DNA of 63,309 nt, from the NCBI GenBank assembly GCA_001801575.1, contig MGYC01000025.1, positions 221 to 63,529 on the forward strand, given 5' to 3'. The translations under genes and the position numbers were made by a program. The notes below the pieces were generated by a model. It had not been told where the DNA came from and did no database searches. It saw nothing but the letters and a program-made list of their open reading frames with translations. This DNA is from Gammaproteobacteria bacterium RIFCSPHIGHO2_12_FULL_41_20 (GTDB lineage: Bacteria; Pseudomonadota; Gammaproteobacteria; DSM-16500). Shown one piece after another: positions 36,614-47,866 of this stretch. The first letter of the stretch is position 1. Every line of letters starts with the position of its first letter.

Positions 36614-38248
36614 GTGAGTGACGCACGGCAAACCCCACCCACTGTTCCAGCTAGATCTGCACAAACACCCTCTCAGCAACGGGTAGATGCAGCGGCGGCG
36701 ACACAAACACCCATTCCTTTTATAGAGGCAATACCATTAGAGTTTCGATATCTTTTCGAAAAGGATGGGCCTTTTAAAGTAATCGACAAGCGAATGGGAG
36801 AATTTGCAAGATCATTATCCGCTGCACTATCTACCCACCCTAGTGAAAGTACAGCTCCTGTTGCCTCTGCAAAACCAAAACCCACAGCACAGCCAGCCGC
36901 ATCCGGACTTGCAGCTATATTTCAAGAAGCAGGTTTTGAGTTACAATTAAACCGCCCCACAATAAGCCAAGTCCGTCGGGAACTATTTCTTGAAGATAAT
37001 CCTATCAAGCTTCTAGCAATGTTCATAGAAAAAACGAGAGAATTAGATAGCATACTCTTATTTCAATCACAATCAGCACCAACAACAGACGTTGCAGAGA
37101 TACATCAACAAGAGCGTACTAAGTTACAAGCAGCCTTTTCCACTTGGAATCTACGCCCCAAAAGCGACCCCATTACAGACAGAATAACAACCCTTAAGAA
37201 AGAAATAGCCGAGGAAACCCTTGCGAAACAACGTGCTGCAACAGAAAAATATATCCATGCAGAAAAATTCTCCGAACTTGTTCGCTCCTTATTTACTATC
37301 GAAGGTGAGCCACCTCGAGCACTATTTAAATTGATTCCAACTGGAGAAAGTAGTTCTGTACCTGAAGATGCGTGTATTCAACATTTCAATAGCGCTATAG
37401 AAGATTTTTTTTCTGGGAAAACAGATACAGCTAGTGCACCCCAGGTCCTTAGCAAAGGATGGAAACTAGTTAGCGATTACAAACCTGAAACAGGAAGCTC
37501 TGTAAATATTAGTTTCCTATTCTTTAATAAGCTGCTGCCCGCACTTCATAACCTAAAACAAAAGTTAGATACATTAGCGCAGTTAGAAAAATCACTATCA
37601 ATATTAGATCAAGCTACACAAGCATATAGGGAAACAACACTACAATCAGCTTTAGCGAACATCAGAGCCACCTTACCGCAGCTACTAGCTGGGGCTCAAC
37701 TAGATCCAGTACAGGATAGTATTGCTAAGGTTATGGAAAAAATAATGCATACAGCACCATTAAAAATGACAGCACAAATACAAGCGCAAACACGAGAAGC
37801 TGCCCGCTCACAAAAACCCAGTTCTCAACGCTTAACAGGAGCCATAGCACAGCAAGCTGCTGCTGCTGCAGCCGCCAGTCAACGCTTATTTTCTGCTGCT
37901 GCCACTACTACTGCCCAGCCCACCTCTCTGTCTCTTCGCCCTTATGTGGAATTTACCGATGACGAGCCCACGCAGTTATATGGTGATAACGGCTATCTCA
38001 ATACTTATAAAAAACAAGCCGGTGCTACAGCTAGAGTTCCTGAACAGAAACTTCAAGAATTAGATAATATATGGGATCAGTATTGGGAAAAAGTAGCAAA
38101 TCACTCTGATCAGCAATGTATTGACTATAAATATATATTATGGAACCATCTAGCATCGCAAATACAGGAAGGCACGTCTCCTGATGCAGCAATAGAAACT
38201 TGTATTGATCAATTACGTAGAGCAGTACAGCAGCATAAACCATCATAA
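36614..38248 (+). CDS. Hypothetical protein, coiled-coil and low-complexity, effector-like
   Basis: 544 residues from GTG 36614, which has the strong ribosome site AGGAGGAGG about 6 bp upstream. The first 35 residues are Pro/Ala/Thr-rich (QTPPTVPARSAQTPSQQR). The middle (180-260 and 310-350) is helical with heptad character (LKKEIAEETLAKQRAATEK; LHNLKQKLDTLAQLEKSLS). Then an Ala-rich run (AIAQQAAAAAAASQRLFSAA) and an aromatic/acidic C-terminal domain (LDNIWDQYWEKVANHSDQQ). No family recognised. Its structure and placement next to other unknown large genes suggest a secreted substrate. Confidence 0.6.
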   Translation: MSDARQTPPTVPARSAQTPSQQRVDAAAATQTPIPFIEAIPLEFRYLFEKDGPFKVIDKRMGEFARSLSAALSTHPSESTAPVASAKPKPTAQPAASGLAAIFQEAGFELQLNRPTISQVRRELFLEDNPIKLLAMFIEKTRELDSILLFQSQSAPTTDVAEIHQQERTKLQAAFSTWNLRPKSDPITDRITTLKKEIAEETLAKQRAATEKYIHAEKFSELVRSLFTIEGEPPRALFKLIPTGESSSVPEDACIQHFNSAIEDFFSGKTDTASAPQVLSKGWKLVSDYKPETGSSVNISFLFFNKLLPALHNLKQKLDTLAQLEKSLSILDQATQAYRETTLQSALANIRATLPQLLAGAQLDPVQDSIAKVMEKIMHTAPLKMTAQIQAQTREAARSQKPSSQRLTGAIAQQAAAAAAASQRLFSAAATTTAQPTSLSLRPYVEFTDDEPTQLYGDNGYLNTYKKQAGATARVPEQKLQELDNIWDQYWEKVANHSDQQCIDYKYILWNHLASQIQEGTSPDAAIETCIDQLRRAVQQHKPS

Positions 38249-38350
38249 TTGAGCAAATTCTAACGATATACCTATTACACTTAAAAATGCGAGAATTTAA
38301 CGCCCAGATTTGCAAGAATGTTAAACGCTCTGATTGAGAAAAATCACATT

Positions 38351-38971
38351 ATGAAAGATCAGAAAAACCTCACAGAACAAATTGACGCCCTTTTACCCCA
38401 AATCCAATGTGGTCTGTGTCATTACCCAGGTTGTTTACCCTATGCAGAAGCACTTGCGGCAGGCCAGACAGAAATAGATCTTTGTTTGCCAGGTGGTACA
38501 CGTGTTTTAACTGCATTAGGCACATTATTAGCGCAAGATATCACATCGCTATTGCCAACCATGGAGAAAAAAACCAAATTGCCCAGCTGTGTCGTAATCC
38601 GTGAAGCAGAGTGTATTGGCTGCACAAAGTGTATTCAAGCCTGTCCCGTGGATGCCATTCTTGGCAGCAGTAAGCATATGCACACAGTGATTGAAGATAG
38701 ATGTACAGGTTGTGATTTGTGTATTCCTGCTTGCCCTGTTGACTGCATGGAAAGTATCCCACTACCAGCAATACAAGACCCTCTCGATAAAGCTAGCCAA
38801 ACTAGGCAACGATATCATGCTCATCAACAACGCATACAACCGAAACAAACACAAAAAGCCTCGCTTATTCAAAACTCCACTCACGAGAGAAAAAACTATA
38901 TACAAGCCGCGTTAGCACGGATCAAAGTGAAAAAGCAATTGCGAGGAAATAAAATAAGAGGTTCTCGCTGA
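38351..38971 (+). CDS. rnfB: RnfB-like electron transport ferredoxin
   Basis: 206 residues from ATG 38351; a frame extends 33 bp upstream to ATG 38318, but that ATG lacks a ribosome site. The 4Fe-S domain of RnfB is present ([18 protein letters not shown] with Cys20, 23, 28 and Cys45), followed by two 4Fe-4S ferredoxin motifs ([14 protein letters not shown] and [14 protein letters not shown]). The membrane helix at the N-terminus of true RnfB is absent, and no other rnf genes are here; related solitary proteins exist in Legionellales and other gammaproteobacteria. It is basic at the C-terminus. An electron-transfer role is likely, its partner unknown. Confidence 0.85.
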   Translation: MKDQKNLTEQIDALLPQIQCGLCHYPGCLPYAEALAAGQTEIDLCLPGGTRVLTALGTLLAQDITSLLPTMEKKTKLPSCVVIREAECIGCTKCIQACPVDAILGSSKHMHTVIEDRCTGCDLCIPACPVDCMESIPLPAIQDPLDKASQTRQRYHAHQQRIQPKQTQKASLIQNSTHERKNYIQAALARIKVKKQLRGNKIRGSR

Positions 38972-39028
38972 AACTCCTGCCAGGGCGAATTCCTAAGGTT
39001 CGACAACTTCAATATTCAATACGGAATC

Positions 39029-39454
39029 CTATCTTCTTAATAACCTTGATAAATCCACCCCCGGCGTAGGATCTGTCATATCTATAAAATCTCGCTCATC
39101 CTGAGTAGGTGGCCGCCGAGTAGGATGATGATGTACCCATATAGTCGTTGCTAAATCATCATCAACATTATCGCTAACTACCCTACAGCCAAACATAGAA
39201 AACAAAGACAAAACTCTATCCCTTATTACCGTCCCTATATCCATCTCTTTTTGCACGGTTACTGGAGCATGCAATATGGGTGGTGGTGTTGGTCCCACTA
39301 TATGGACCCTACCCAACTCTGTAGTAGCAGGATTTACACCACCACTAGTGGCCTCGCTACTTAGCAACTGCACTGCTTCTTGCTGTACAATACCATCAAG
39401 CCCTATTACTACATATTCCTCATCATCAGAAAAAGGTTCTCTTGATGTAGCCAT
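39029..39454 (-). CDS. Small hypothetical protein, acidic N-terminus
   Basis: 141 residues with a clear ribosome site (AAAGGAGAG about 9 bp upstream of ATG 39454). No family recognised. The start is acidic (EPFSDDEEYVVIGLDG), the middle has a conserved-looking helix (DIGTVIRDRVLSLFSMFGCRVV), and the end is rich in His/Pro/Arg (WVHHHPTRRPPTQDERDF). No membrane segment. It is bounded by RnfB on one side and by a palindromic mobile element on the other, and stands alone. Confidence 0.6.
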   Translation of the reverse strand: MATSREPFSDDEEYVVIGLDGIVQQEAVQLLSSEATSGGVNPATTELGRVHIVGPTPPPILHAPVTVQKEMDIGTVIRDRVLSLFSMFGCRVVSDNVDDDLATTIWVHHHPTRRPPTQDERDFIDMTDPTPGVDLSRLLRR

Positions 39455-39506
39455 GATTATTTTCTCTCCTTTTTTCAGTTATTAAGACCACTACCACTAT
39501 GCTAGC

Positions 39507-39647
39507 TGTAGGATACAGCAGTTTCCGCTAACACTGTCATCCTGAGCGTCAGCGAAGGATCTTCTTAATAAATCCTCGGTGTTCATTAAGAAGATCCTTC
39601 GCTAACGCTCAGGATGACAGTGTTAGCGGAAACTGCTGTGTAGGATA
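39507..39647. mobile_element. 123-bp palindromic element (copy A) with perfect 9-bp target duplication
   Basis: The element spans 39516-39638, begins CAGCAGTTTCCGC and ends with the exact complement. The core is GTCATCCTGAGCG followed on the right arm by the family GCTAACGCTCAGG; the one arm difference is GTCAGCG against GTTAGCG. It is flanked by TGTAGGATA at 39507-39515 and 39639-39647, a perfect 9-bp target duplication. The loop (AATCCTCGGTGTT) is the complement of the loop in copy B, showing opposite orientation. Located between the small hypothetical gene and yhdP. Confidence 0.85.
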
Positions 39648-39728
39648 TAGAAAATGGTGTATTTATGCAACATTCCTGGTATTTATGCTAGTTCAATGAT
39701 CATGCAGTATCCTTCTCTATATAAGCTA

Positions 39729-42700
39729 TCAGGATGCAGAGCGCCACTCTGGATTTGCCCAGGATCCAGTCACTATATAATTATGACTAGCTACTTTTGA
39801 TACCTGCGAACCAATCACCTTATTGACTATCCATGCGGCTACACCAATGGCAGGTTGTCCTGTTAATAAAGTAGCAGCAACAGGAATACTCGAAGTCACA
39901 TAAGGGGTAACTTCCAGTTTCATATCATAATCCTTACGCTGTAGCCCAATCCGTCCTGCTACACGTATGCGTGCAACAGGACCATCAAATAGGGCATCAT
40001 TAGTTAAAGCATCGCCATTACGCAAGATAAAGTCGCCACGCATGCTGTCAAAACTATAGCCTTTCTCAAACAAATCACTAAAATCAAATGTTAAGCGTCG
40101 TGGAATAGTTTGCAAACTAAACAAGCTCAACATGCGTCCAATTCCCATTTGCGCACTACTGGTTTCGCTTTCTAAAATACGACCCTTACCCAAGTGCAAT
40201 GTAACATTTCCTGATAATCTAGACATGGCAAGATCGTAAGGAGCACCTGGCCAATGAAAATCAAAATTTATCTCACCTTTATCTAAAATAATATTTTGTG
40301 TATCCATGCCCCACTGTTGTAACAATTTACTCACTCGGGAAGAGCGCATATTCCCTGCTAATACGCTTACCATACGGCCTGCTGTACTCTGCCAACTACC
40401 ACTCGCTTGTAAACGCAAGTAAGGGGAAGATACACGTAATGTTTTAATGGATAAACCATTACGTGAAGGCACCGTAGTTAACTCAACATGCCCTAATTGA
40501 CTAGAACCATAACGCACATCATTGCTCGCCAAAGAAATCGAGGGTAACAATTTTGGATCCACCGCAATTGTCGACTGACTATCTGGCATAGACTGCAAAT
40601 ATAAATACTGGAATTCTGCATCAATATGCGCTTTGGGCGTCCACTGCTGGGGAATATGTAATTTCCCTTGCGCTTCTGCACTGGTAATTGCCACATCCCA
40701 AACCCGTCCAGCAGGGATAATTTGCACATGCGGTCGAGTTAAATGCTGGCCAAATAGAGTAAGGCCTTGCGCTTGCACATCAATACTATGTAATGCGGAT
40801 ACCTGCAACGGTAAACTAGATGGCTGCCAATAAGTCTGAATGTCGCTCCAATTTAGTTGGTCAAAGCTACCGGTAACATACCATCCTGGAGTATTACGCC
40901 AGTTTGCTACTCCTGGGCCTATATGTAATTCACCATTAACTAATTGAAATCCTTGCGCCGTTTTTTGAAACTTAATTGCAGCACTTAATCTATCTGCATA
41001 ATCTAGCCGCGCTTGCACAGGTTGTTGGGCAATAAGAGTGGCTTGAAAAGCTTTAGTTTCTGCTGCAGTTTTGGCATAAGGTTGAGGTAACTGCAATGCA
41101 ACACCTTGTAAATCTGTATGCAATGTCACCTTTAGTGGGGCATCCCATGCAAAATCCAGATCTGCCTGATATGCTGTCTCTCCCTGTGCCACTGCCGTCA
41201 ATGACGGCATTTCTAACCAGCGTTGCAATGTATCCATACTTAACCTACCCGTCAAACTTGCTTTAACATAAGAAGATTGTTGATTCAATGGTAAAGTCTT
41301 CAGTGACAATATAACCGGCTCATCCAATAAACGTCCCTGTAGCTGCTCAGCAGTGACCTGCGACTCGGTAAAGTGTAACTGACCATTAACCTCATCTAAA
41401 GCAAGGCGCCATAATGGCGCAAGCAAAGCCACATGCTGCATATCCATGATCCCTTGCACCTTGCTATCTTTAGGATGGCTGAGCGGAATAGTTAAAGTTA
41501 AATCCAACTTAATAGGACCTGATAATTCTGTGTTACTAAATGCTTTCCCAATGGTGTCACGTAATGGGCTTGCCTGAATAAAACGCCATCCCTGGCGAAG
41601 ATCTGTATTCACACTACCGTGTATATCTAAAATTTGCGGCGCAGCATCGCCAATATAAGGAATCACACCTCGCGTAGCCGCTAGAGGAATATCCATCACT
41701 TTTCCAGAGTGAATATCCACAGTCATCGTCGCGCCAGAAAAAATAATCTCCCCATCAATATGTTGGATCAATGGCCAATCCGCATCATAACGCAAATCTA
41801 CATCGTTTACTTGGCCAGTAATTAGAAACTTGCCATTACCTTGTGCAAATGGAAAATCCGTTAATTGCCCTTGTAAAACCGCCTTACCTTTTGACACAGC
41901 ACCACTTAAAAATGCGGTCTCTAACCAATTAACTAAGTATTTATCAAAGGTTTTCATCGGTAAGTATTTTTTTACTTGTTTAACATGGTACAGTGCAAAA
42001 TCAACAGATAAATCCGCAATAGGCGAAGCGCTCACTGGCAACACCATAGAACCTTGCACATGCACATCTAAATCTTTATTCGCTAAATGTAACTCGGGTA
42101 TTTGCATCACCCAAGCCTGTTCCGTATTAGCTGCTATTTTGATTGTGCCTTGTACCGTATCCAAAATCAGTGGATAAGTAAAAACCCTAGGGTAAGTAAA
42201 TATTGTCTGTTTACTATCTAAGACTAAGGACCCGGCTTTCCCTTGCCATGCTAGTCGACCGCTCACATGGGAAACCCCCGGAAACACATTAACAGCAGAA
42301 AACGCTAAATTATGAAAATGTGCTGCCACATTAGCATGCATCAGATCATCCCAAACTTCTGGAAAATCCAGCGTCGTTTCTTCCAATACACCATCGACAT
42401 GCAACTTCGCCAAGTGGGTTTTAATATTGTCAGAAATCAATCCCGTAGAAAAAACAAAAGGCAACATATCGCCTAAATCAAGATATCCCAAACGTAATGA
42501 TTTAGGCTGCCATTGCCCTTGCCTATTCGGAACAAGTACTAAGTAAAAATGGCTCATTGGCAACAAGTGTGAAGGCAGGTCAATTAAAATATCATCGCCA
42601 GCAATAACCTGATTTTGCCCTTCCTGCTTCCACCCCACATCGCCACTTAAGCGATTAATAACATGCGTACTTTTATCTGCTTGCGAATACAAAGACAAAG

Positions 42701-43559
42701 CATATAAGGTAAAAGAGCTCTGCACTTTGCTCCAACCGCCTTTTTCCCAGCTTGCCCAAATCTTGGCGCTACCTAAACCACGTGTTAATTCCCAGCCTGC
42801 TAAGCTTTGTCCTTGCAGCCATTGTGGTAACGATGCACCTTCTACATACAAATAAATATGCCCCTGTACTTGCGCTGGCTGAGTTATATCTCCCCGCCAC
42901 TGCGCGCTCAATGTTAATGCGGTAGGAATGGCTTGTTGTAATACTACATTGCCGGATAACGCATGCTGTTGATCATAATTCTTTAAATTAAATTTCTTTA
43001 TACTTAGCACAATAGGCGTTTTTATTTGCGGAAGGCGATAACGAATTACCACGTCTTCTAACATTAGCTGTGGCGGCAATGCTAACCATCCTAACATTGC
43101 CAATGGTGCGGTATCTTGTAACAAATCACCTTGCAATTGTGGCAAAGCAGAAAGCCCCGCTACCGTAATATCTCCTGAGGCTGTTTCCTCAAGCGTCGCT
43201 TCTGTTCCCTTAATTAAAACAGCATCCGGTACGGGTTTTCTATCCCACAAACTACGCCAAAGCGAAAAAAACACGCGCACTTGTTGGACCTTAAAAACAG
43301 GTTGATGTGTATCCGCACTCAGAATAGCAACATGATCAAAGGTAATTTGTGGTTGATAACGATACCATGTTACGCGAATAGCGCTGATTTGCACTGGCAC
43401 TTTTAAAAATTGACTAGTCCATCTCTCAAAATCTGCGCGGTGGTCATTTAAAACAGGAGTAACTAAGCGACCAATCATGACTAATAAGGCAAGACAGATA
43501 ATAAATAGGGCAATAAAATAACCCAATACTCTACCTGTTTTGATGAAAAATTTATTCAC
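39729..43559 (-). CDS. yhdP: YhdP family protein (AsmA-like, DUF3971)
   Basis: 1276 residues. A single N-terminal membrane helix (about 10-35, VLGYFIALFIICLALLVMIG) anchors a very long periplasmic beta-rich chain of the AsmA/TamB/chorein type. C-terminal conserved features are GRMLSLFSLQTIPRRLTFDFSDLFEKGYSFD and ARIRVAGRIGLQRKDYDM. YhdP, together with TamB and YdbH, is thought to move phospholipids between inner and outer membranes. It follows the mreBCD genes on the same strand, as in E. coli, where yhdP also lies near mreBCD. The start is 11 bp after mreD. Confidence 0.93.
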   Translation of the reverse strand: MNKFFIKTGRVLGYFIALFIICLALLVMIGRLVTPVLNDHRADFERWTSQFLKVPVQISAIRVTWYRYQPQITFDHVAILSADTHQPVFKVQQVRVFFSLWRSLWDRKPVPDAVLIKGTEATLEETASGDITVAGLSALPQLQGDLLQDTAPLAMLGWLALPPQLMLEDVVIRYRLPQIKTPIVLSIKKFNLKNYDQQHALSGNVVLQQAIPTALTLSAQWRGDITQPAQVQGHIYLYVEGASLPQWLQGQSLAGWELTRGLGSAKIWASWEKGGWSKVQSSFTLYALSLYSQADKSTHVINRLSGDVGWKQEGQNQVIAGDDILIDLPSHLLPMSHFYLVLVPNRQGQWQPKSLRLGYLDLGDMLPFVFSTGLISDNIKTHLAKLHVDGVLEETTLDFPEVWDDLMHANVAAHFHNLAFSAVNVFPGVSHVSGRLAWQGKAGSLVLDSKQTIFTYPRVFTYPLILDTVQGTIKIAANTEQAWVMQIPELHLANKDLDVHVQGSMVLPVSASPIADLSVDFALYHVKQVKKYLPMKTFDKYLVNWLETAFLSGAVSKGKAVLQGQLTDFPFAQGNGKFLITGQVNDVDLRYDADWPLIQHIDGEIIFSGATMTVDIHSGKVMDIPLAATRGVIPYIGDAAPQILDIHGSVNTDLRQGWRFIQASPLRDTIGKAFSNTELSGPIKLDLTLTIPLSHPKDSKVQGIMDMQHVALLAPLWRLALDEVNGQLHFTESQVTAEQLQGRLLDEPVILSLKTLPLNQQSSYVKASLTGRLSMDTLQRWLEMPSLTAVAQGETAYQADLDFAWDAPLKVTLHTDLQGVALQLPQPYAKTAAETKAFQATLIAQQPVQARLDYADRLSAAIKFQKTAQGFQLVNGELHIGPGVANWRNTPGWYVTGSFDQLNWSDIQTYWQPSSLPLQVSALHSIDVQAQGLTLFGQHLTRPHVQIIPAGRVWDVAITSAEAQGKLHIPQQWTPKAHIDAEFQYLYLQSMPDSQSTIAVDPKLLPSISLASNDVRYGSSQLGHVELTTVPSRNGLSIKTLRVSSPYLRLQASGSWQSTAGRMVSVLAGNMRSSRVSKLLQQWGMDTQNIILDKGEINFDFHWPGAPYDLAMSRLSGNVTLHLGKGRILESETSSAQMGIGRMLSLFSLQTIPRRLTFDFSDLFEKGYSFDSMRGDFILRNGDALTNDALFDGPVARIRVAGRIGLQRKDYDMKLEVTPYVTSSIPVAATLLTGQPAIGVAAWIVNKVIGSQVSKVASHNYIVTGSWANPEWRSAS

Positions 43560-43570
43560 TCATTAGCCTT

Positions 43571-44041
43571 TTAAATTCGTAAGCGATATCGATAATCATG
43601 CAGAATCACCACAACCCATGGCCAAAACACCATACTGGTAACAGGAGAAAACCAATATAACCCATTCTGTGGCAATGCATTAACGAAGCCCTGTATAAAA
43701 TACAAAATACCTTGGTATATAAGTATGAAGACAAATACACTCAAGCTTTGTTGCAACATAGGATACATACGAAATTGATGAGAAATCTTGATAACACCAT
43801 AAGCAATTATCACATAAGCCAATGCGTGCTCGCCTAACACACTGCCATTCAGAAGGTCAACTACAAAGCCAACTACCCAGGCAACCCCCATGTTAATACG
43901 ATAAGGTAGCTCTGCTATCCAATAAATTAATAACATTAACACCCATGTAGGACGTAGCCATCCCAACCAGTCTGGCATAGGTAAGATCGTTAAGATAAAT
44001 GCCACCAAAAAACTAAAAGCTATCGCCGCATAACTACGCAT
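43571..44041 (-). CDS. mreD: Rod shape-determining protein MreD
   Basis: 156 residues, five hydrophobic segments (IAFSFLVAFILTILPM; WVLMLLIYWIAEL; MGVAWVVGFVVDLLNG; HALAYVIIAYGVI; QSLSVFVFILIYQGILYFI). The conserved G-x-x-x-D-x-x-x-G feature is present (WVVGFVVDLLNGSVLG). MreD is part of the elongasome and links MreC to MreB and RodA/PBP2. The start overlaps the mreC stop by 8 bp. Confidence 0.94.
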   Translation of the reverse strand: MRSYAAIAFSFLVAFILTILPMPDWLGWLRPTWVLMLLIYWIAELPYRINMGVAWVVGFVVDLLNGSVLGEHALAYVIIAYGVIKISHQFRMYPMLQQSLSVFVFILIYQGILYFIQGFVNALPQNGLYWFSPVTSMVFWPWVVVILHDYRYRLRI

Positions 44042-44861
44042 GTGGTTTATGCCATACTAATAACACTTCACGGCTACTTTCCAAGTGTGCAGCAGGTTGT
44101 AATAATATCGTGGCAAAAGGTTGACTAGAGCCTTTAATAATAGAAATCACTTTCCCTACCGGATAACCCTCTGGGTAATGCTTACTTAATCCAGATGTCA
44201 CAAAAATATCGCCTATTTTCACATCGGCTGTCTGGGCAACATAAAGCAATCGTAAACGGTTAGCATAGCCTTCCCCCGTAGCAATAAACCGCATATCATT
44301 TCGACTATTACTCACAGAAATACCGCTATGTATATCAGTAATCAACATAACACGACTAGTAAACGGCCCTACCTCAATAACTTGACCCAATACACCTGTA
44401 GCTTCTAATACTGGCTGGCCAACATACACACCAGCATGACTGCCTTTATTTAATGTTACCTGACGAGTAAATGGTTCTGTATCTACCGCCATTAATTTTG
44501 CAATCAATACTTTTTCTTTCACTTGCGTGGAAGATCGCAATAACGCCTTGAGATGGCTATTTTCCGATTCAATCATCAACAATCGCTGTAATTGCGATTT
44601 AAGCAACAATTGCTCTGCTTGCAATTGGAGATTTTCCTCGACTAGATCCTGGTGTGTACTCATGGCATTTTTTACTTGATCAATAAAATGCACAGGCCAA
44701 CTCACAATATATTGCAAAGAAGCGATAGGAACGGTTAGTACGGCACGTACCTTAGCAAAACTAGCCACATGCCGATCCACGACCATAAATAGAATAGCCA
44801 AGATAATAAATAGGGTTGCACGTAACCCTGACTGCGATTCGCGCGCAAATAAAAAACGAAT
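44034..44861 (-). CDS. mreC: Rod shape-determining protein MreC (start uncertain)
   Basis: The body (from TTG 44801) is clearly MreC: coiled coil (LVEENLQLQAEQLLLKSQLQ), then beta-barrel domain (VTLNKGSHAGVYVGQPVLE, LITDIHSGISVSNSR, IFVTSGLSKHYPEGYPVG). A start at TTG 44801 would cut the membrane anchor. Upstream in frame lie IRFLFARESQSGLRATLFI and its continuation, a normal MreC N-terminus, with no ATG/GTG/TTG. ATT 44861 with GAGG 8 nt upstream is a possible start. The ATG at 44875, overlapping the mreB stop, is out of frame by one at a run of six T (about 44854). One extra T would give [15 protein letters not shown]. So either an indel or an unusual start is present. The call itself is firm. 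Confidence 0.9.
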   Translation of the reverse strand: MRFLFARESQSGLRATLFIILAILFMVVDRHVASFAKVRAVLTVPIASLQYIVSWPVHFIDQVKNAMSTHQDLVEENLQLQAEQLLLKSQLQRLLMIESENSHLKALLRSSTQVKEKVLIAKLMAVDTEPFTRQVTLNKGSHAGVYVGQPVLEATGVLGQVIEVGPFTSRVMLITDIHSGISVSNSRNDMRFIATGEGYANRLRLLYVAQTADVKIGDIFVTSGLSKHYPEGYPVGKVISIIKGSSQPFATILLQPAAHLESSREVLLVWHKPHA

Positions 44862-44871
44862 AGCGCTATCC

Positions 44872-45951
<1,080 letters not shown>

Positions 45952-46014
45952 TTATTACTGAACATGATTCTAATCAATTTTATAGTAAGGAAACAACGTT
46001 TAAATTAATCTCAA

Positions 46015-46056
46015 CTAGGGTCTGTCGTCAATTGATCTTGCAACGACAGACCCTAG
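46015..46056. repeat. 42-bp hairpin with TAGGGTCTG ends between mreB and gatC
   Basis: CTAGGGTCTGTCGT (46015-46028) is exactly complementary to ACGACAGACCCTAG (46043-46056). The outer 9 bp equal the ends of the 164-bp MITE at 813-976, while the next bases differ but stay paired. It may be a minimal MITE derivative or act as a bidirectional terminator or regulatory dyad between the divergent genes. Confidence 0.6.
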
Positions 46057-46119
46057 CATTCTTCCGTACAACCAGTATAATTCTTCTTCCCTGTAAGCTA
46101 GCCACGAGGAGCCTACTTT

Positions 46120-46413
46120 ATGTCACTCACCTTGGATGATGTAAAAAAAATCGCCTATTTAGCACGATTAAATCTATCCACAGAAGAATCCACAGCCTAT
46201 GCAACACAATTATCCAATATTCTGGAATTTGCTGCGCAAATGGATAAAGTGGACACAGCCACTGTAGAACCACTTGCGCATCCCCTGGATTTATCACAAC
46301 GCTTACGTCCAGACCAAGTTACCGAAACCAATCAACGTGAAAAATTTCAAGCTATCGCGCCAAAAGTAAAAGCCGGGCTTTATTTAGTCCCCAAAGTCAT
46401 TGAGGATGCCTAA
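46120..46413 (+). CDS. gatC: Asp-tRNA(Asn)/Glu-tRNA(Gln) amidotransferase subunit C
   Basis: 97 residues. [23 protein letters not shown] and the [25 protein letters not shown] segment are typical of GatC, which stabilises GatA-GatB. The stop directly abuts the gatA ATG (46414). The presence of gatCAB implies indirect synthesis of Gln-tRNA and/or Asn-tRNA. AGGAG stands about 10 bp upstream. Confidence 0.96.
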   Translation: MSLTLDDVKKIAYLARLNLSTEESTAYATQLSNILEFAAQMDKVDTATVEPLAHPLDLSQRLRPDQVTETNQREKFQAIAPKVKAGLYLVPKVIEDA

Positions 46414-47865
46414 ATGCATTACAAATCCCTCACTGAGTGGTCTCGTGAATTAAATAACCACGCTATATCTAGCGCAGAGCTAACCCAATTATTTTTAAAA
46501 AGAATTCAACAGTTTGATAAAACCCTCAATAGCTTTGTTACCGTCACGACAGAACAAGCGCTAGTTGCAGCCAAAGCAGCTGATCAACAGCGAGCCCTCG
46601 GTAAAGCCGGCCCACTCACGGGTATTCCCATTGCCCAGAAGGATATTTTTTGTACGGATGGCGTAAAAACTAGCTGCGGGTCAAAAATGTTAGATAATTT
46701 CATTGCTCCTTATAATGCTACCGTTGTGCAACGGTTACAGGCTGCTGGTACGGTCCTGCTAGGCAAAACAAACATGGATGAGTTTGCTATGGGCTCCTCC
46801 AATGAAAATAGCTTTTATGGCCCAGTACATAACCCTTGGCAACATGATTATGTCCCGGGAGGTTCTTCAGGTGGCTCTGCTGCAGCGGTAGCTGCCTGTT
46901 TAACGCCGGCTGCCACAGGCACAGATACAGGTGGATCGATACGCCAACCCGCAGCGCTCTGCGGCATTACTGGATTAAAACCCACTTATGGCCGCGTATC
47001 TCGCTACGGCATGGTTGCCTTTGCTTCCAGTCTCGATCAAGGCGGCCCTATGGCAAAATCTGCTGAAGATGTGGCCTTACTGTTAAATGCTATGGCTGGC
47101 TTTGATCCCTGTGATTCTACTAGCGTAGACCAACCAGTTCCTGATTATACAGCCACGCTCAATCACCCCCTGCGTGGTATGCGCATTGGCTTACCTAAAG
47201 AGTATTTCAGTGATGGATTAGATGCGCGCATTGCTACCGCTATCGAACTCGCTATACAAGAATATAAAAAACAAGGTGCAACTTTACAAGAAATCAGCCT
47301 TCCACATACCACTCTTTCTATCCCAGCTTATTATGTGATTGCGCCTGCGGAGTGTTCCTCTAATCTAGCCCGCTATGATGGGGTGCGTTATGGTTATCGT
47401 TGTGAGCATCCGCAAGACTTAGCAGATTTGTACAAACGTTCACGCAGTGAAAGCTTTGGCAATGAAGTAAAACGTCGGATTATGATTGGTACTTATGCAT
47501 TATCTGCAGGCTATTACGATGCTTATTATCTTAAAGCACAAAAAATCCGCCGCTTAATTTGTAACGATTTTGCGCGTGCTTTTGCGCAAGTCGATATGAT
47601 TTTATGTCCGACAACCCCTTCCCCCGCTTTTAAACTAGGTGAAAAAACCAGCGATCCAGTTAGCATGTATTTGTCTGATATCTATACAATAGCGGTGAAT
47701 CTAGCCGGATTACCTGGCATATCTTTACCCGTAGGATTTGTTGATTCATTACCGATTGGCATGCAATTAATTGGCAATTATTTTGATGAAGCACGCTTAT
47801 TGAATGCAGCGCATAGTTATCAAAAGGTAACTGATTGGCATACGCGAATCCCGGAGGGCTATTAA
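46414..47865 (+). CDS. gatA: Asp/Glu-tRNA amidotransferase subunit A
   Basis: 483 residues, amidase-signature enzyme that releases ammonia from glutamine. The Ser-cisSer-Lys triad is seen in PIAQKDIFC (Lys), the Gly/Ser loop [14 protein letters not shown] and [16 protein letters not shown] (nucleophile Ser). [10 protein letters not shown]-type PGISLPVG and PIGMQLIG are at the C-terminus. It follows gatC with no gap and precedes gatB by 1 bp. Confidence 0.97.
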   Translation: MHYKSLTEWSRELNNHAISSAELTQLFLKRIQQFDKTLNSFVTVTTEQALVAAKAADQQRALGKAGPLTGIPIAQKDIFCTDGVKTSCGSKMLDNFIAPYNATVVQRLQAAGTVLLGKTNMDEFAMGSSNENSFYGPVHNPWQHDYVPGGSSGGSAAAVAACLTPAATGTDTGGSIRQPAALCGITGLKPTYGRVSRYGMVAFASSLDQGGPMAKSAEDVALLLNAMAGFDPCDSTSVDQPVPDYTATLNHPLRGMRIGLPKEYFSDGLDARIATAIELAIQEYKKQGATLQEISLPHTTLSIPAYYVIAPAECSSNLARYDGVRYGYRCEHPQDLADLYKRSRSESFGNEVKRRIMIGTYALSAGYYDAYYLKAQKIRRLICNDFARAFAQVDMILCPTTPSPAFKLGEKTSDPVSMYLSDIYTIAVNLAGLPGISLPVGFVDSLPIGMQLIGNYFDEARLLNAAHSYQKVTDWHTRIPEGY

Positions 47866-47866
47866 A